The position numbers and the translations under genes are program-made. A stretch of DNA of 64,000 nt from Dastarcus helophoroides (lineage: Eukaryota > Arthropoda > Insecta > Coleoptera > Bothrideridae), in contig CM053331.1 of NCBI GenBank assembly GCA_028583605.1, positions 6,950,508-7,014,507 on the forward strand, read 5' to 3'. The notes under the pieces were generated by a model that saw only the letters and a list, made by a program, of their open reading frames with translations, was not told where the DNA came from and did not search any database. Positions within the stretch are counted from its first letter, which is position 1, and every line of letters begins with the position of its first letter. Below, piece by piece: positions 37,801 through 46,100 of this stretch.

Positions 37801-40326
37801 TTGAATCCTGGTCATCAGGAACCTTGGATCCATCTCTGATCGGCCAATCAGGACCTGAAAAGGGACACAAGGAGGTCCAAAGGAGTGGTCCTCGTCTTCC
37901 GGAAACCTTCAAGTGTGGGCTTCGAGGACTTCATTGAAGGGAGTTGTGTCAACGATCCAATAGCTGCACGAAATATCAGCATCCCTCTCGACCTGGGACC
38001 CTTCATGACAATCACTTAAGTACCCCTTTTTATATTCTTATTTGGGGATTGTCCCAATCCTAGATGTATCAGATGTTTGACGGGCAACCTAAATTATAAT
38101 ACCGTTTTGTCTTTTTTTTTTGTGTCAATTCTCAATCCCAATTGTTTCATTAAATTCTTTTCTTTTGGATTCTAAGCTTTAAATAAGTTAAATTAGCCTT
38201 TCTTTTACCTGCTCGTTGGTAATTATCTTACCCGATATTTGTATCCTCGGGTCTGACTTTTGAACCCTAGTGCCTTAATTGAGAGAGCTTAATAATTTAA
38301 TAATTTTCCCCAGCTCTATTTAGTGCTGAAACGAGACAGGAACCTACAATTTACACTCATTAACCGATAATGTTAAGATAGGAAATATATATTAAAGGGA
38401 ACGGTTACCAACTTTTGTAAACAGCTGTACGGAACAAAGTGCGCACTTTCCTTCCAACAAATCGTGTCCGTAGTTTAAGACCAGAATAAATAAGTTGTGA
38501 AAGGTACACGTACATTGAGTGCGTACATTATAAATTGTAAAAATACCGTGCGAACATTAGAACTTATTCTGCCCTTTGAAATATTTTGTTTTATTGCTTC
38601 AAAAAATTATTTTCCTGTCGGTCTAAATTGTAAAGTTAAAACATAGACAGCAACACTCTCAACAAGGTAGGTCACAAAGAGAGTGGCAACGAGAACGGAA
38701 ACTACGCCACCTAGGAGTGAATTGTCCAGCTTCCATGTTGAGTATCTTTTGGTGATTTTTCGACGTCTCCGTTAGGTATATTGCGTGATTCAAAATCACC
38801 TGGCGCCCCGTTTTGGTATTCTTTAGCCGTCGTGCCGAGCAATGACCAAACTTAATTCTATTTAAGCGGAATCTAGGACTTAGAAATATTTTCACTCCTG
38901 AGCTCCGGACTTGTCAATTTTTGAAAAGTTTTCCACCCCCTAGATTATCACATCGGCCCAAACGAGGGGTCCTCACAGGGGTGTACGACTCCCAGCCTGT
39001 AACAAGAAGAGGCTCTTGCTCTTTCCCCAACGCTAGCCGGCGATGGTGAAGGAAATTATTTCATAGCTCGATAGTGGCACTTAGAAGAATTTCTTGAAAA
39101 TTATAAATACTAAGCCACCCTGCCTTCACTGGGGAAAAATCCCGTAACAACTAATGCTGATAACTTCTTTAAAAATGCAGAGTAAATGTGTTGATAACTT
39201 CGTCAAAAATGCAGAGTAAACGTGTTGATCACATCAGTTACTTTCCTCAGTCGATCAAGTTCGTTACTCTCCTTACTTGATCACGTCGGGGTCACGTCGG
39301 GGTCACCAAATTAATATTTATAATTACATGATACATTTATTTGCGTGCTGCTTTTTATTTTTTATTTATTATTATCGACAGTCTTATCTGTTCCTATGAC
39401 TACTTTGTGATTAGTACAATTTTGATTACTATTTAGAAAATATTTGAGTTGGTCGTCACATCGTCATTGCCAAGTTTTGCATTTATTTACATAGAAAATG
39501 AGCCGTTAGCCGTATGCGCGAGAGTAAAACAGCCAAAAAGTGCGCAGAATACGGCAACACTAAAGCGAACAAACAGACAGACAAACACACTTTCACATTT
39601 ATATCTAAGTAAAAATAATAAACAAGTTATTTTGTTAAAAACATTGACATTGAGTCTTTCGATAGGTGCAGTCTATTTTACAACTTTTTAAAAATCAATC
39701 TCTAAAATCCCGGGATCGAAATAAAAGTTATTCCTGAAAATTTCCGAATTAAAAAGCAGTCGGGATCCCAAGATCCTAATTTTTGGGATACCGATTGCTT
39801 TTTAATTCCGAAATTGTACCAAATCCTCCAACCTCTACGTATAAACGATTGAATTTCGTCAGTAGCACCTCAATTTTACAGGATTCGACGTAATTCAATT
39901 TTTTACAATAAATAACAGAGATGTGATACTCCGAAGTGTTCCCAAGCTTGTTTGTTAGCAGGCTTTGCCCATATATAACAATAAAAGTTCGCCCGGAAAC
40001 CTTTTTCCTCGAGTTGATAAATTCGAGAGCAATCTTATGCAGAATCTGATGAAAGAGCAAACACGGTCAAATCTTTCAATCTTTCTCTCGGGTCGGATAA
40101 TATAAAACGCGAATTTTCCCTTTGTTTTCTCATAAATTGCCAGTGTTCGACTGAGGAAGTGCTTGTATTTTAATAAAAAACAACAATAACGTGCAATATA
40201 CGTACTAAAAGTGGTCGTCTCATGATTCAGAATCGTCGAGCGAGGTGCAGTGGAATTGTGTAATAAATGCTCCACTTCTTCCTGCAAGGAGATTGAAGCG
40301 AAGGCGGCATTAATTGCATAGTAAAT
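10875..40326 (-). CDS. Partial tetraspan-type membrane protein gene, five exons
   Basis: The exons in coding order are 40326-40206, 29486-29401, 22243-22148, 15373-15311 and 10958-10875 (121+86+96+63+84 = 450 bases, 150 codons). Each has an AG acceptor and a GT donor. The only split codon (phase 1 end, CG start) joins to Thr, and all other junctions are phase 0. The product has three evident hydrophobic segments, a glycosylatable NST loop, an LLLPW motif at the start of the third exon segment and a polar [13 protein letters not shown] tail. This layout resembles insect DUF4728/Pasiflora-like proteins, some of which act at septate junctions; the family assignment is from memory of the pattern. 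The first transmembrane exon and the end of the C-terminus are missing. Introns of 4-11 kb hold most of the mobile elements here. Confidence 0.75.
11283..11520. promoter_or_regulatory. Subterminal repeats, left end of pogo element
   Basis: Three copies of a ctagtaccggac-type word lie at 11283-11297 (ctagtgacggacact), 11478-11489 and 11508-11520, all in one orientation. Mirror copies lie at the other end. These are likely transposase-binding sites; that role is inferred from position and symmetry. Confidence 0.5.
11524..13392 (-). pseudogene. pogo/Tigger transposase with C-terminal PHD finger, two nonsense codons
   Basis: One reading frame of 623 codons runs from the ATG at 13392 to the stop at 11524-11526, interrupted by TAA at 12376-12378 and TAA at 12016-12018; the frame does not shift. 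In order it encodes a psq/pogo-type helix-turn-helix (residues ~10-50), a CENP-B-type DNA-binding domain (~65-135) and a DDE_1 catalytic domain. The catalytic aspartates sit in [15 protein letters not shown] and QPLD, the last two separated by 35 residues. An acidic Ser/Thr-rich linker, a Lys-rich segment and a C-terminal Cys4-His-Cys3 PHD finger (CVVC...CSSC...HEAC...C..C) follow. The first stop falls just after the catalytic domain (AYN) and the second at the end of the linker, so a product ending at the first stop would keep the DNA-binding and catalytic parts. Readthrough is possible but unproved. Confidence 0.88.
13475..13880. promoter_or_regulatory. Subterminal repeats, right end of pogo element
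   Basis: tgtccgatattag (13475-13487), tgtccggtactag (13500-13512) and tgtccgacgttag (13839-13851) are reverse-complement counterparts of the left-end copies, and a further gccgtccggcgttacgg lies next to the TIR. They also flank the transposase start, so they could influence its promoter. Confidence 0.5.
13890..14720. other. Unique AT-rich intron DNA with a perfect hairpin
   Basis: No ORF is supportable. A perfect 10-bp stem (ttggcacttt / aaagtgccaa) around aatg lies at 14148-14171. Confidence 0.45.
14730..15140. repeat. Degenerate simple DNA, T-rich polarity
   Basis: Irregular copies of cgacttt/aaatttc words on the plus strand; no gene. Confidence 0.5.
15206..15256 (-). ncRNA. Hammerhead ribozyme-like motif in an intron, sense strand
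   Basis: On the minus strand: CTGACGA (15250-15244), stem II GTTC/GGAC with one G-U pair around TACTAA, GAAA (15229-15226), stem III ACA/TGT closing TCGA, cleavage nucleotide C (15216), then TAAGTACTG. Stem I is weak: A-T, T-A, T-A, then a mismatch and one more pair. The core and stem III are the same as in the complete ribozyme at 2904-2950 (GAAACATCGATGTC). It lies about 55 bases after the 5' splice site of the exon at 15311-15373 and is transcribed in sense with that gene. Confidence 0.65.
15311..15373 (-). CDS. Exon: start of the last transmembrane segment
   Basis: The acceptor is catttgtttcag and the donor gtaagtatt; 63 bases, 21 codons, phase 0 at both ends. It encodes [20 protein letters not shown] plus N, a hydrophobic segment that joins in frame to IYALLCVI of the next exon to make a full membrane span. 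A hammerhead-like motif follows shortly after its donor. Confidence 0.8.
15420..16376. other. AT-rich intron DNA, possible LINE/LTR remnants
   Basis: No coding sequence is found. The stretch 16040-16095 (taataaaccttgtg followed by ttattatta runs) looks like a retroelement 3' tail but cannot be assigned. Confidence 0.3.
16381..17119. mobile_element. Hairpin MITE with long inverted arms
   Basis: tgaggcgccgttcacaac at the left end mirrors gtcctgaacggcacctca at the right; the arms of about 250 bp (16381-16640 and 16865-17119) stay complementary at reduced identity to accgtaag...tagccgc and its mirror. The centre holds the (taa)n microsatellite. The flanks give a TA-containing duplication (acta / tact) that is not decisive. 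There is no transposase. It lies in an intron of the membrane-protein gene. Confidence 0.75.
16769..16845. repeat. (AAT)n microsatellite
   Basis: About a dozen taa units followed by interrupted aataaataaa, in the loop of the hairpin MITE. Confidence 0.9.
17130..19700. other. Intron DNA without a recognised gene
   Basis: Two minus-strand ORFs of 68 and 85 codons (17638-17844, 18143-18400) have normal amino-acid composition but no motif I recognise. They may be decayed transposon ORFs, since gggtgcgtttagattagag at 17598 looks like a transposon end. The remainder is unique AT-rich sequence. Confidence 0.3.
19720..20900. repeat. Degenerate simple DNA, T-rich polarity
   Basis: Scattered aaatttcgactttt words in AT-rich DNA; no gene. 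Confidence 0.45.
21160..21660. other. GC-richer patch of unknown nature
   Basis: Local composition is more balanced than in the surroundings (ggccgctgacttgggtaaccc; cgacgccgagagcgcccgac). Two adjacent plus-strand ORFs of 62 and 65 codons show no recognisable domain. It could be a decayed LTR or an exon-free unique island. Confidence 0.3.
22148..22243 (-). CDS. Exon: LLLPW motif and third hydrophobic segment
   Basis: The acceptor is tttcttgttccag and the donor gtaagtaaa; 96 bases, 32 codons, phase 0 at both ends. It begins [18 protein letters not shown] and ends with FNLIEHA: a Cys-rich cytoplasmic turn, then a membrane span. The LLxPW turn after a second span is the feature that most suggests a DUF4728/Pasiflora-like protein. 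Confidence 0.85.
22679..22974 (-). mobile_element. Solo LTR, about 296 bp
   Basis: Read on the minus strand it starts TGTAACAAAATGTA, has a TATA-like ctataaatag after cggaacggg, a tcagttagttaattagtc stretch, an AATAAA signal and an end near gttaca. The same order of words forms the LTR split by a hAT-like element at 50724-53977. No internal retroviral region is attached. The exact 3' boundary is uncertain because both copies share attcacga beyond ttaca. Confidence 0.7.
23101..23186. promoter_or_regulatory. Cluster of CGATA/ATCGATAG words
   Basis: Within about 85 bases there are three atcgatag words (23101, 23158, 23176) plus near variants (atcgacag, atcggtag, attgatag). CGATA/TATCGATA is the binding word of DREF and BEAF-32 in flies. 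Short-period duplication may equally explain the cluster. Confidence 0.35.
24012..24245 (-). mobile_element. Probable LINE 3' end
   Basis: On the minus strand it ends ggttgtgcaataaatattattattgtt, that is, a polyadenylation signal followed by a short simple tail, typical of insect LINE 3' ends. The distal ~80 bases (cttgcttgataatacatc...) are repeated at 25884-25965. No reverse transcriptase sequence is attached. Confidence 0.45.
25884..25965 (-). repeat. Second copy of the LINE-like tail segment
   Basis: It matches 24155-24240 with few changes (gcttgataatacatctac...tagcatacatattacg) and is again flanked by the simple word, so it may have been duplicated with the block. Confidence 0.5.
27110..27480. 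repeat. Two related segments and a perfect hairpin
   Basis: gggagtggtaggacgcagctgtcatctgtctaa-like text near 27151-27188 recurs near 27416-27455 (ggttggtggggcgcaactgccatctgtctaa). In front of the second copy is a perfect 10-bp stem, cttagaatat/atattctaag, at 27390-27415. Confidence 0.5.
28001..28119. mobile_element. Palindromic Penelope-terminal remnant
   Basis: attgaaatacagaacttgtc and its mirror bracket ctgaaaccaag and its mirror. At the centre only gacagcttggctgtcgaaa remains, that is, stem II and the GAAA of the hammerhead-like motif. It is the smallest such copy in the window. Confidence 0.6.
28130..29400. other. Unique intron DNA
   Basis: No exon or element end is supported. The minus ORF at 28640-28930 has no recognisable domain. 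Confidence 0.35.
29401..29486 (-). CDS. Exon: second hydrophobic segment
   Basis: The acceptor is ttattttgttgcag and the donor gtaagt. There are 86 bases starting with the last two bases of a split codon and ending in phase 0. It encodes [20 protein letters not shown] followed by MLLYGLYK, a clear membrane span with a basic end. It joins in frame upstream to the exon at 40206-40326 and downstream to DCRCLLLPW. Confidence 0.82.
29590..29660. mobile_element. Penelope-terminal fragment
   Basis: cggactgttccttggttatcttcaaaaattg and cttgtctcctaaaaccaag match the family end seen at 61.0 kb. It stops abruptly at 29660, where a different repeat (agagaccggattttaggtaaaattg, also near 50946) begins. Confidence 0.55.
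29985..32863 (-). pseudogene. gypsy pol remnant (PR-RT-RNase H-IN)
   Basis: In order on the minus strand: protease with [10 protein letters not shown] in place of DTGA (about 32790); RT with [28 protein letters not shown] and a YLND active site where YLDD or YIDD is normal; RNase H ([33 protein letters not shown]); integrase with a zinc-finger remnant, [23 protein letters not shown] and a C-terminal segment. The first integrase Asp position reads Lys (HVKIVE) and the second motif is TTNSQ. At least four frame changes separate the pieces (32633, 31721-31761, 30850-30892, 30188-30206). Non-functional. Confidence 0.9.
32817..33664 (-). pseudogene. gypsy gag remnant (capsid and nucleocapsid part)
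   Basis: Capsid-like text ([29 protein letters not shown]) at 33664-33473 and [19 protein letters not shown] at 33347-33165 are in different frames. The Arg/Ser-rich C-terminal part contains [16 protein letters not shown], which lines up with the CWYHxxFGxxAxxCxxPC nucleocapsid motif of the CsRn1 clade with two cysteines lost. The 5' start of this gag lies beyond the mariner, at 37159-37313. Confidence 0.75.
34389..35640 (+). pseudogene. Jockey-like ORF1 (gag-like) remnant
   Basis: A Glu/Lys-rich N-terminal part (34389-34664) is followed, after frame changes, by a segment like the RRM/PRE_C_C2HC region ([18 protein letters not shown]), by [17 protein letters not shown], and by three CCHC-type knuckles: [27 protein letters not shown] and [16 protein letters not shown] Lys/Glu-rich tail ends at 35640. 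This is the usual order of ORF1 nucleic-acid-binding proteins of Jockey/I-type LINEs. Confidence 0.8.
35180..36263 (+). repeat. Tandem duplication, 542-bp unit, inside the LINE
   Basis: 35180-35721 and 35722-36263 are nearly identical. Each carries most of the zinc-knuckle region, the Lys/Glu tail, the stop, and a short 3' piece with ccccgg...ggctcggtcaaatg. The second copy forms its own 160-codon ORF (35688-36170). A short start of a third unit follows (ggcgctccatac, to about 36275). Confidence 0.9.
37159..37313 (-). pseudogene. gypsy gag N-terminus, separated by the mariner
   Basis: The ATG at 37313 opens [19 protein letters not shown]..., then after a frame change [20 protein letters not shown] stops at the mariner end. 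PTFW..D...W is the capsid start typical of CsRn1-like gag. Confidence 0.65.
37497..39150 (-). mobile_element. Possible solo LTR in gypsy leader, inverted ends
   Basis: Read on the minus strand, TGTTACGGGATTTTTCCCC (from 39150) and ...GGAAAATCCCGTAAC (to 37497) are imperfect inverted ends, as at LTR borders. A TATA-like ggggattg/tataaaaagg lies near 38030. Base composition is more GC-rich than the surroundings. I find no target duplication, so it could also be part of the original leader or a TIR element. Confidence 0.35.
39281..39307 (-). promoter_or_regulatory. tRNA-Trp primer-binding site, partly duplicated
   Basis: On the minus strand TGGTGACCCCGACGTGA (39307-39291) is the complement of the 3' end of animal tRNA-Trp including CCA. 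An 11-base piece (ccccgacgtga) is then repeated immediately. It marks the inner edge of a 5' LTR on the high-coordinate side. Confidence 0.65.
39308..39690 (-). mobile_element. Probable remains of the gypsy 5' LTR
   Basis: The position outside the primer-binding site implies LTR sequence here. The minus strand shows AATAAA-rich text before the PBS (ataaataaaaaataaaaag). The outer border is not defined and no second LTR copy was matched. Confidence 0.35.
40206..40326 (-). CDS. Exon: first identified exon of the membrane protein
   Basis: The acceptor is acattttgtttcag and the donor gtacgta; 121 bases, phase 0 start, one base left over, which matches the two-base start of the exon at 29401-29486. 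It encodes [20 protein letters not shown], then an extracellular-type loop with [10 protein letters not shown] (NST glycosylation site) ending HETTTF. The first membrane span should end in the preceding exon, not found here. The long open frame continuing to 39955 is intron read-through. Confidence 0.68.
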
Positions 40327-40726
40327 CTGAAACAAAATGTAAAGGATCAAATATTTCGTGTAAATTGATGGTGGAATGAATTGGTTGCATGCGAAGGTCA
40401 AAAGTTCAGTTTCATCATATTTTGTCCTAATTAATTTTGATATCATTTTAAAGGGATTCCAATTTTGTTTGTAATTTATGTAGTCGGCTGCTCATCTACT
40501 GGAATTAATGAATTGAATGTCAATTTGGCGAGTTTGGTATTTTTAAAATTTTATCCATAATTGGGAATACATGGCCTTCAACAAGCATTTCATGTTTTAC
40601 TTTTATCTTTATCAAATAATGGCAGATAAAGTACGATCAATTCAATAAAACAGAACCAATATTTTTCAACATTTCTGAAACAGGTTGAGCTATTAGGTTT
40701 ACAACATTTTAAGGGGGGTTTGGTAT

Positions 40727-42900
40727 TTTACCCTTGCAGAAACGACTTCTTGTTTTCTCTACCAAAGATACTCAACTTCGCCAAGAAACTCAACATTTTG
40801 AAAAAACTCTTTAAATTTATGTAATAAAAATTTTTTAAATTTCGAATTTATGCCCAAATTTTCGATTGTTATTTCAAACTCGAATATTCAATTTTTTTTG
40901 ATGTTCCTATCATGAGTTTCTAGATTAAAGTTGATTGTTAAAAAAATAAAAAATTATATTTTTCTCTTGATACTGACTTTTTTCTATCGAAATTCCAATT
41001 TTGAAGTTAAAATTTATAAACAAAACCAGTAGATACTCGCGCCTTCGTCTGTATGAAAGAAGAGAAAGAATACTCGAATCATTTTTATTTGAAGAATTCA
41101 ATTCTTGTTTAAAAATTTCGAAATATTTTGATAATTTTGACATTTTAAAGTATCCACTCTTTTCAAAATATCCACTCTTTTCAAAATATCCACACTTTCT
41201 CCTTCTACTCCTAAAATTTTAATTTTTTTCTCGAAACTTTGACTAAATTCTGAAAATTTCGACGTTTTTCTAAGCTTTAATTATTTTTTTAAATTCAAAT
41301 TCCTTTAAAATTTTTGCTTTTTTTTGTATAATATAATATTTTGATTTTTCTTGGAAACTTTATGTTTTGATCATTTTTGTTTTTATTAAACTTTTATTTT
41401 GGAAGTGTTATGGTTTTTGAATTTTTTTTAATGTTTCAATGTTTTTTTTACAGATTTTAAAATTTTTACTCGAAGATTTGTACTTTTTGAACAATTTAGA
41501 CTGTTTTTAAATTTTTAAATATTTTAGGCTTTATTCAAAATTCCCAAGATGTTATTGAACATATATACATTATATACAGACTTCTTCAAAATATTTTGAC
41601 TTTCTTTCCAGACATTTAATTTATAAAAAATCCCCTGGACATTTTTAGAAAACACTAAAAGTTTCAGGAAATATCAAAGTTTATTTTTCGAATTTTGTTT
41701 CAAGACAAAATGTCGAGTGTTATTAGTTTTTGTTAGTAGATTCTATTTTTTGGAAATGAGAGATTTTTTAAAAGAAAATTTTGACTTCAAACCTTTTTTT
41801 TCAAAAATTACGGCTTCTTTTTTTTTCAGATTTAGAGAGTAATTCTAAATGTCAACTTATTTCTAAAATTTCGAATTTAAGAAACTAAAAATTTTGAGGT
41901 CGAACAGGTCACATTAAGAATTAACATATCCTAATTTTGTTCGGAAATTCAAAATTTTTAAAAAAGTTAATATTTTCAGAAATGTTTAATAATGAATTTT
42001 GGTTATTTTTAAGTATAAACACGGTCGTAATTAAACTTTTTCTAGAACGAATTTCTCCACTCTAAATGTAGACTTTTCTAGACATTTCATTTTAGGTATT
42101 TTTCCCTTGCAGAAACGACTTCTTGTTTTCTCTACCAAAGATACTCAAATTCGCAAAGAAACTCAACATTTAGAAAGAAAAACTCTTTAATTTATGTAAT
42201 AGACATTTTTAATATTTCGAATTTATGCCCAAATTTTCGATTGTTATCACAAAAATTCGATTTCAAACTCGAATATTGAATTTTCTTTTCGATGTTCCTT
42301 TCATGAATTTCTAGATTAACGTTGATAGTTAAAAAAATAATAAATTATATTTTTCTCTTGATAATGACTTTTTTCTATAGAAATTCCAATTTTAAACTTA
42401 AAATTTATAAACAAAACCAGTAGATACTTGCGCCTTCGTCTGTATGAAAGAAGAGAAAGAATTCTCGAATCATCCTTATTTGCATAATTCAATTCTTGTT
42501 TGAAAATTTCGAACTATTTCGACATTTTAAAATATCGACTCTTTTCAAAATATTCACATTTTTTCGTTCGACTCTCAAAATTTCAATTTTTTCTCGAAAC
42601 TTTAACTTAATTTTGACTTTTTTCTAAGCTTTGAATTCTTTTTTAAATTCCAATTTCTTTATAATTTTTGCTTTTTGTATATTAAAATATTTTGATTTTT
42701 CTTGGAAACTTTATGTTCTGACCATTTCTGTTTTTATTAAACATTTTTTTTTTTGGAAATGTTATTATTTTTGAAAGTTTTTTACAGATTTTAAATTTTT
42801 ATCTCAAAGATTTAAACTTTTTGAACAATTTTGACTGTTTCTAAATTTTCGACGCCATTTTTGAATATTTTAGGCTTTTTTTCAAAATCCCCATGATGTT
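40727..42900. repeat. Direct duplication with a ~1.37-kb offset
   Basis: ttgcagaaacgacttcttg at 40734 recurs at 42102, and the following ~800 bases match with scattered changes (including aaaccagtagatact and tctgtatgaaagaagag). The spacer between copies (about 41577-42085) is itself duplicated at 52215-52715, inside the hAT-like element. All copies are noncoding. Confidence 0.8.
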
Positions 42901-43199
42901 ATTGAAAATGTAAACTTTTACTAAAATGGCGACTAAAAATTTCACTTTTTCGGAAATCTAACTGTTTTTAAACTAGATTTTCTAATACACTTCAATTCTT
43001 TTTGTAATTTAAATTTTTTGAAGTTTCGACTTTTGAAAACATTGACTCACCTCAAATGTTTGTTTTTTTTTAAACTCAACCTTTCTTCAAAATTTCGGTT
43101 GTTCCTTAGAATTTGACTCTCTAAAAATAACGACTCTTTAAAAAAATCTTGCGAATTTAGATTTTGCAAATGTCGAATGTATAGTTTTCCATTTTTCTT

Positions 43200-46100
43200 G
43201 AATTAAAATTTTTTTTTAATTTAAATTTTTTCTTTAATTTAAATTTTTTCTAAATTTTAATTTACCTTCTAAATTTCAGCTCTTTTACAATTTCGCTTGT
43301 CTTTAGAATTTTGATTTATTTTCGAATATTTGAAAATCTTCACGCAAAATATTGTTCATTTTCAAGTTTATTTTTAAAATTTGGATTTGTTTTATAAATC
43401 TGATTACGTTTAAACGTTGTTTTTAAAAAAATCTCTACCGTTGTCCAAAATATCATTTTTTTTTGAACATTTTCACCTTTTAAAAGCTTTTGACTTCTTT
43501 CTTGAAGTTTTTACCTTTTTTTGCCAATTTCGAGTTTCCTTCAAAAATGTTGATTCTTGAAGTTGTGACTTTTTTTTTGAAGTTTTGACTTTCATGAATT
43601 AAACTGCACTTTTGTTAAAAATATTCCAAAATTTGGCTTAATTCTGAAAATGTTCACTTTCTTTAATTTAAATTTTTTCTAAATTTTAATTTACTTTCTA
43701 AATTTCAGCTCTTTCACAATTTCGCTTCTCTTTAGAATTTTGATTTATTTTCGAATATTTGAAAATCTTCACGCAAAATATTGTTCATTTTCAAGTTTAT
43801 TTTTAAAATTTGGATTTGTTTTATAAATCTGATTACGTTTAAACATTGTTTTTAAAAAAATCTCTACCGTTTTCCAAAATATCCATTTTTTTTTGAACAT
43901 GTTCACATTTTTAAAGCTTTTGACTTCTTTCTTGAAGTTTTTACCTTTTTTTTTGCTAATTTCGAGTTTCCTTCAAAAATGTTGACTCTTGAAGTTTTGA
44001 CTTTTTTTTTGAAGTTTTGACTTTCATGAATTAAACTGCACTTTTGTTAAAAATATTCCAAAATTTGGCTTAATTCTGAAAATGTTTACTTTCTTTAATT
44101 TAAATTTTTTCTAAATTTTAATTTACTTTTTAAATTTCAGCTCTTTCACAATTTCGCTTCTCTTTAGAATTTTGATTTATTTTCAAATATTTGAATATCT
44201 TCACGCAAAATATTGTTCATTTTCAAGTTTATTTTTAAAATTTGGATTTGTTTTATAAAACTGATTACGTTGAAACATTGTTTTTTAAAAAATCTCTACC
44301 GTTTTCCAAAATATCCATTTTTTTTGGAACATGTTCACATTTTTAAAGCTTTTGACTTCTTTCTTGAAGTTTTTACCTTTTTTTTTGCTAATTTCGAGTT
44401 TCCTTCAAAAATGTTGACTCTTGAAGTTTTGAATTTTTTTTTGAAGTTTTGACTTTCATGAATTAAACTGCACTTTTGTTAAAAATATTCCAAAATTTGG
44501 CTTAATTCTGAAAATGTTCACTTTCTTTAATTTAAATTTTTTCTAAATTTTAATTTACTTTCTAAATTTCAGCTCTTTCACAATTTCGCTTCTCTTTAGA
44601 ATTTTGATTTATTTTCGAATATTTGAAAATCTTCACGCAAAATATTGTTCATTTTCAAGTTTATTTTTAAAATTTGGATTTGTTTTATAAATCTGATTAC
44701 GTTTAAACATTGTTTTTAAAAAAATCTCTACCGTTTTCCAAAATATCCGTTTTTTTTGAACATTTTCACCTTTTTAAAGCTTTTGACTTCTTTCTTGAAG
44801 TTTTTACCTTTTTTTTGCTAATTTCGAGTTTCCTTCAAAAATGTTGACTCTTGAAGTTTTGACTTTTTTTTTGAAGTTTTGACTTTCATGAATTAAACTG
44901 CACTTTTGTTAAAAATATTCCAAAATTTGGCTTAATTCTGAAAATGTTCACTTTCTTTAATTTAAATTTTTTCTAAATTTTAATTTACTTTCTAAATTTC
45001 AGCTCTTTCACAATTTCGCTTCTCTTTAGAATTTTGATTTATTTTCGAATATTTGAAAATCTTCACGCAAAATATTGTTCATTTTCAAGTTTATTTTTAA
45101 AATTTGGATTTGTTTTATAAATCTGATTACGTTTAAACGTTGTTTTTAAAAAAATCTCTACCGTTGTCCAAAATATCATTTTTTTTTGAACATTTTCACC
45201 TTTTAAAAGCTTTTGACTTCTTTCTTGAAGTTTTTACCTTTTTTTTGCCAATTTCGAGTTTCCTTCAAAAATGTTGACTCTTGAAGTTTTGACTTTCATG
45301 AATTAAACTGCACTTTTGTTAAAAATATTCCAAAATTTGGCTTAATTCTGAAAATGTTTACTTTCTTTAATTTAAATTTTTTCTAAATTTTAATTTACTT
45401 TTTAAGTTTCAGCTCTTTCACAATTTCGCTTCTCTTTAGAATTTTGATTTATTTTCAAATATTTGAATATCTTCACGCAAAATATTGTTCATTTTCAAGT
45501 TTATTTTTAAAATTTGGATTTGTTTTATAAAACTGATTACGTTGAAACATTGTTTTTTAAAAAATCTCTACCGTTTTCCAAAATATCCATTTTTTTAACA
45601 TGTTCACATTTTTAGAGCTTTTGATTTCTTTCTTGAAGTTTTTACCTTTTTTTTGCTAATTTCGAGTTTCCTTCAAAAATGTTGACTCTTGAAGTTTTGA
45701 CTTTTTTTTTGAAGTTTTGACTTTCATGAATTAAACTGCACTTTTGTTAAAAATATTCCAAAATTTGGCTTAATTCTGAAAATGTTCACTTTCTTTAATT
45801 TAAATTTTTTCTAAATTTTAATTTACTTTCTAAATTTCAGCTCTTTTACAATTTCGCTTCTCTTTAGAATTTTGATTTATTTTCGAATATTTGAAAATCT
45901 TCACGCAAAATATTGTTCATTTTCAAGTTTATTTTTAAAATTTGGATTTGTTTTATAAATCTGATTACGTTTAAACATTGTTTTTTAAAAAATCTCTACC
46001 GTTTTCCAAAATAGCATTTTTTTTTAACATTTTCACCTTTTTAAAGCTTTTCACTACTTTCTCAAATTTTTACCTTTTTTTAATAACTTCGAGATTCTTT

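Larger units (their letters stand above)
29985..39307 (-). mobile_element. Decayed Ty3/gypsy element, CsRn1-like, with nested insertions
   Basis: On the minus strand, in order: a primer-binding site (39307-39291), a long noncoding leader with a possible LTR insertion, the gag start (37313), gag interrupted by a mariner/Jockey nest (33672-37158), the rest of gag, protease, RT, RNase H and integrase, ending near 29985. A PBS matching the 3' end of tRNA-Trp and a CHCC-like rather than CCHC nucleocapsid motif are marks of the CsRn1 clade. Many frameshifts and stops show it is dead. I could not match a 3' LTR. Confidence 0.7.

Noticed and set aside
39281..39307. tRNA-Trp gene
   Set aside because: Only the 3' 17 bases match, including the post-transcriptional CCA, as expected of a primer-binding site, and no cloverleaf precedes it.
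39955..40446. 163-codon minus-strand ORF as a single gene
   Set aside because: Only its part at 40206-40326 has splice sites that join in phase with a real exon; the rest is open intron sequence.
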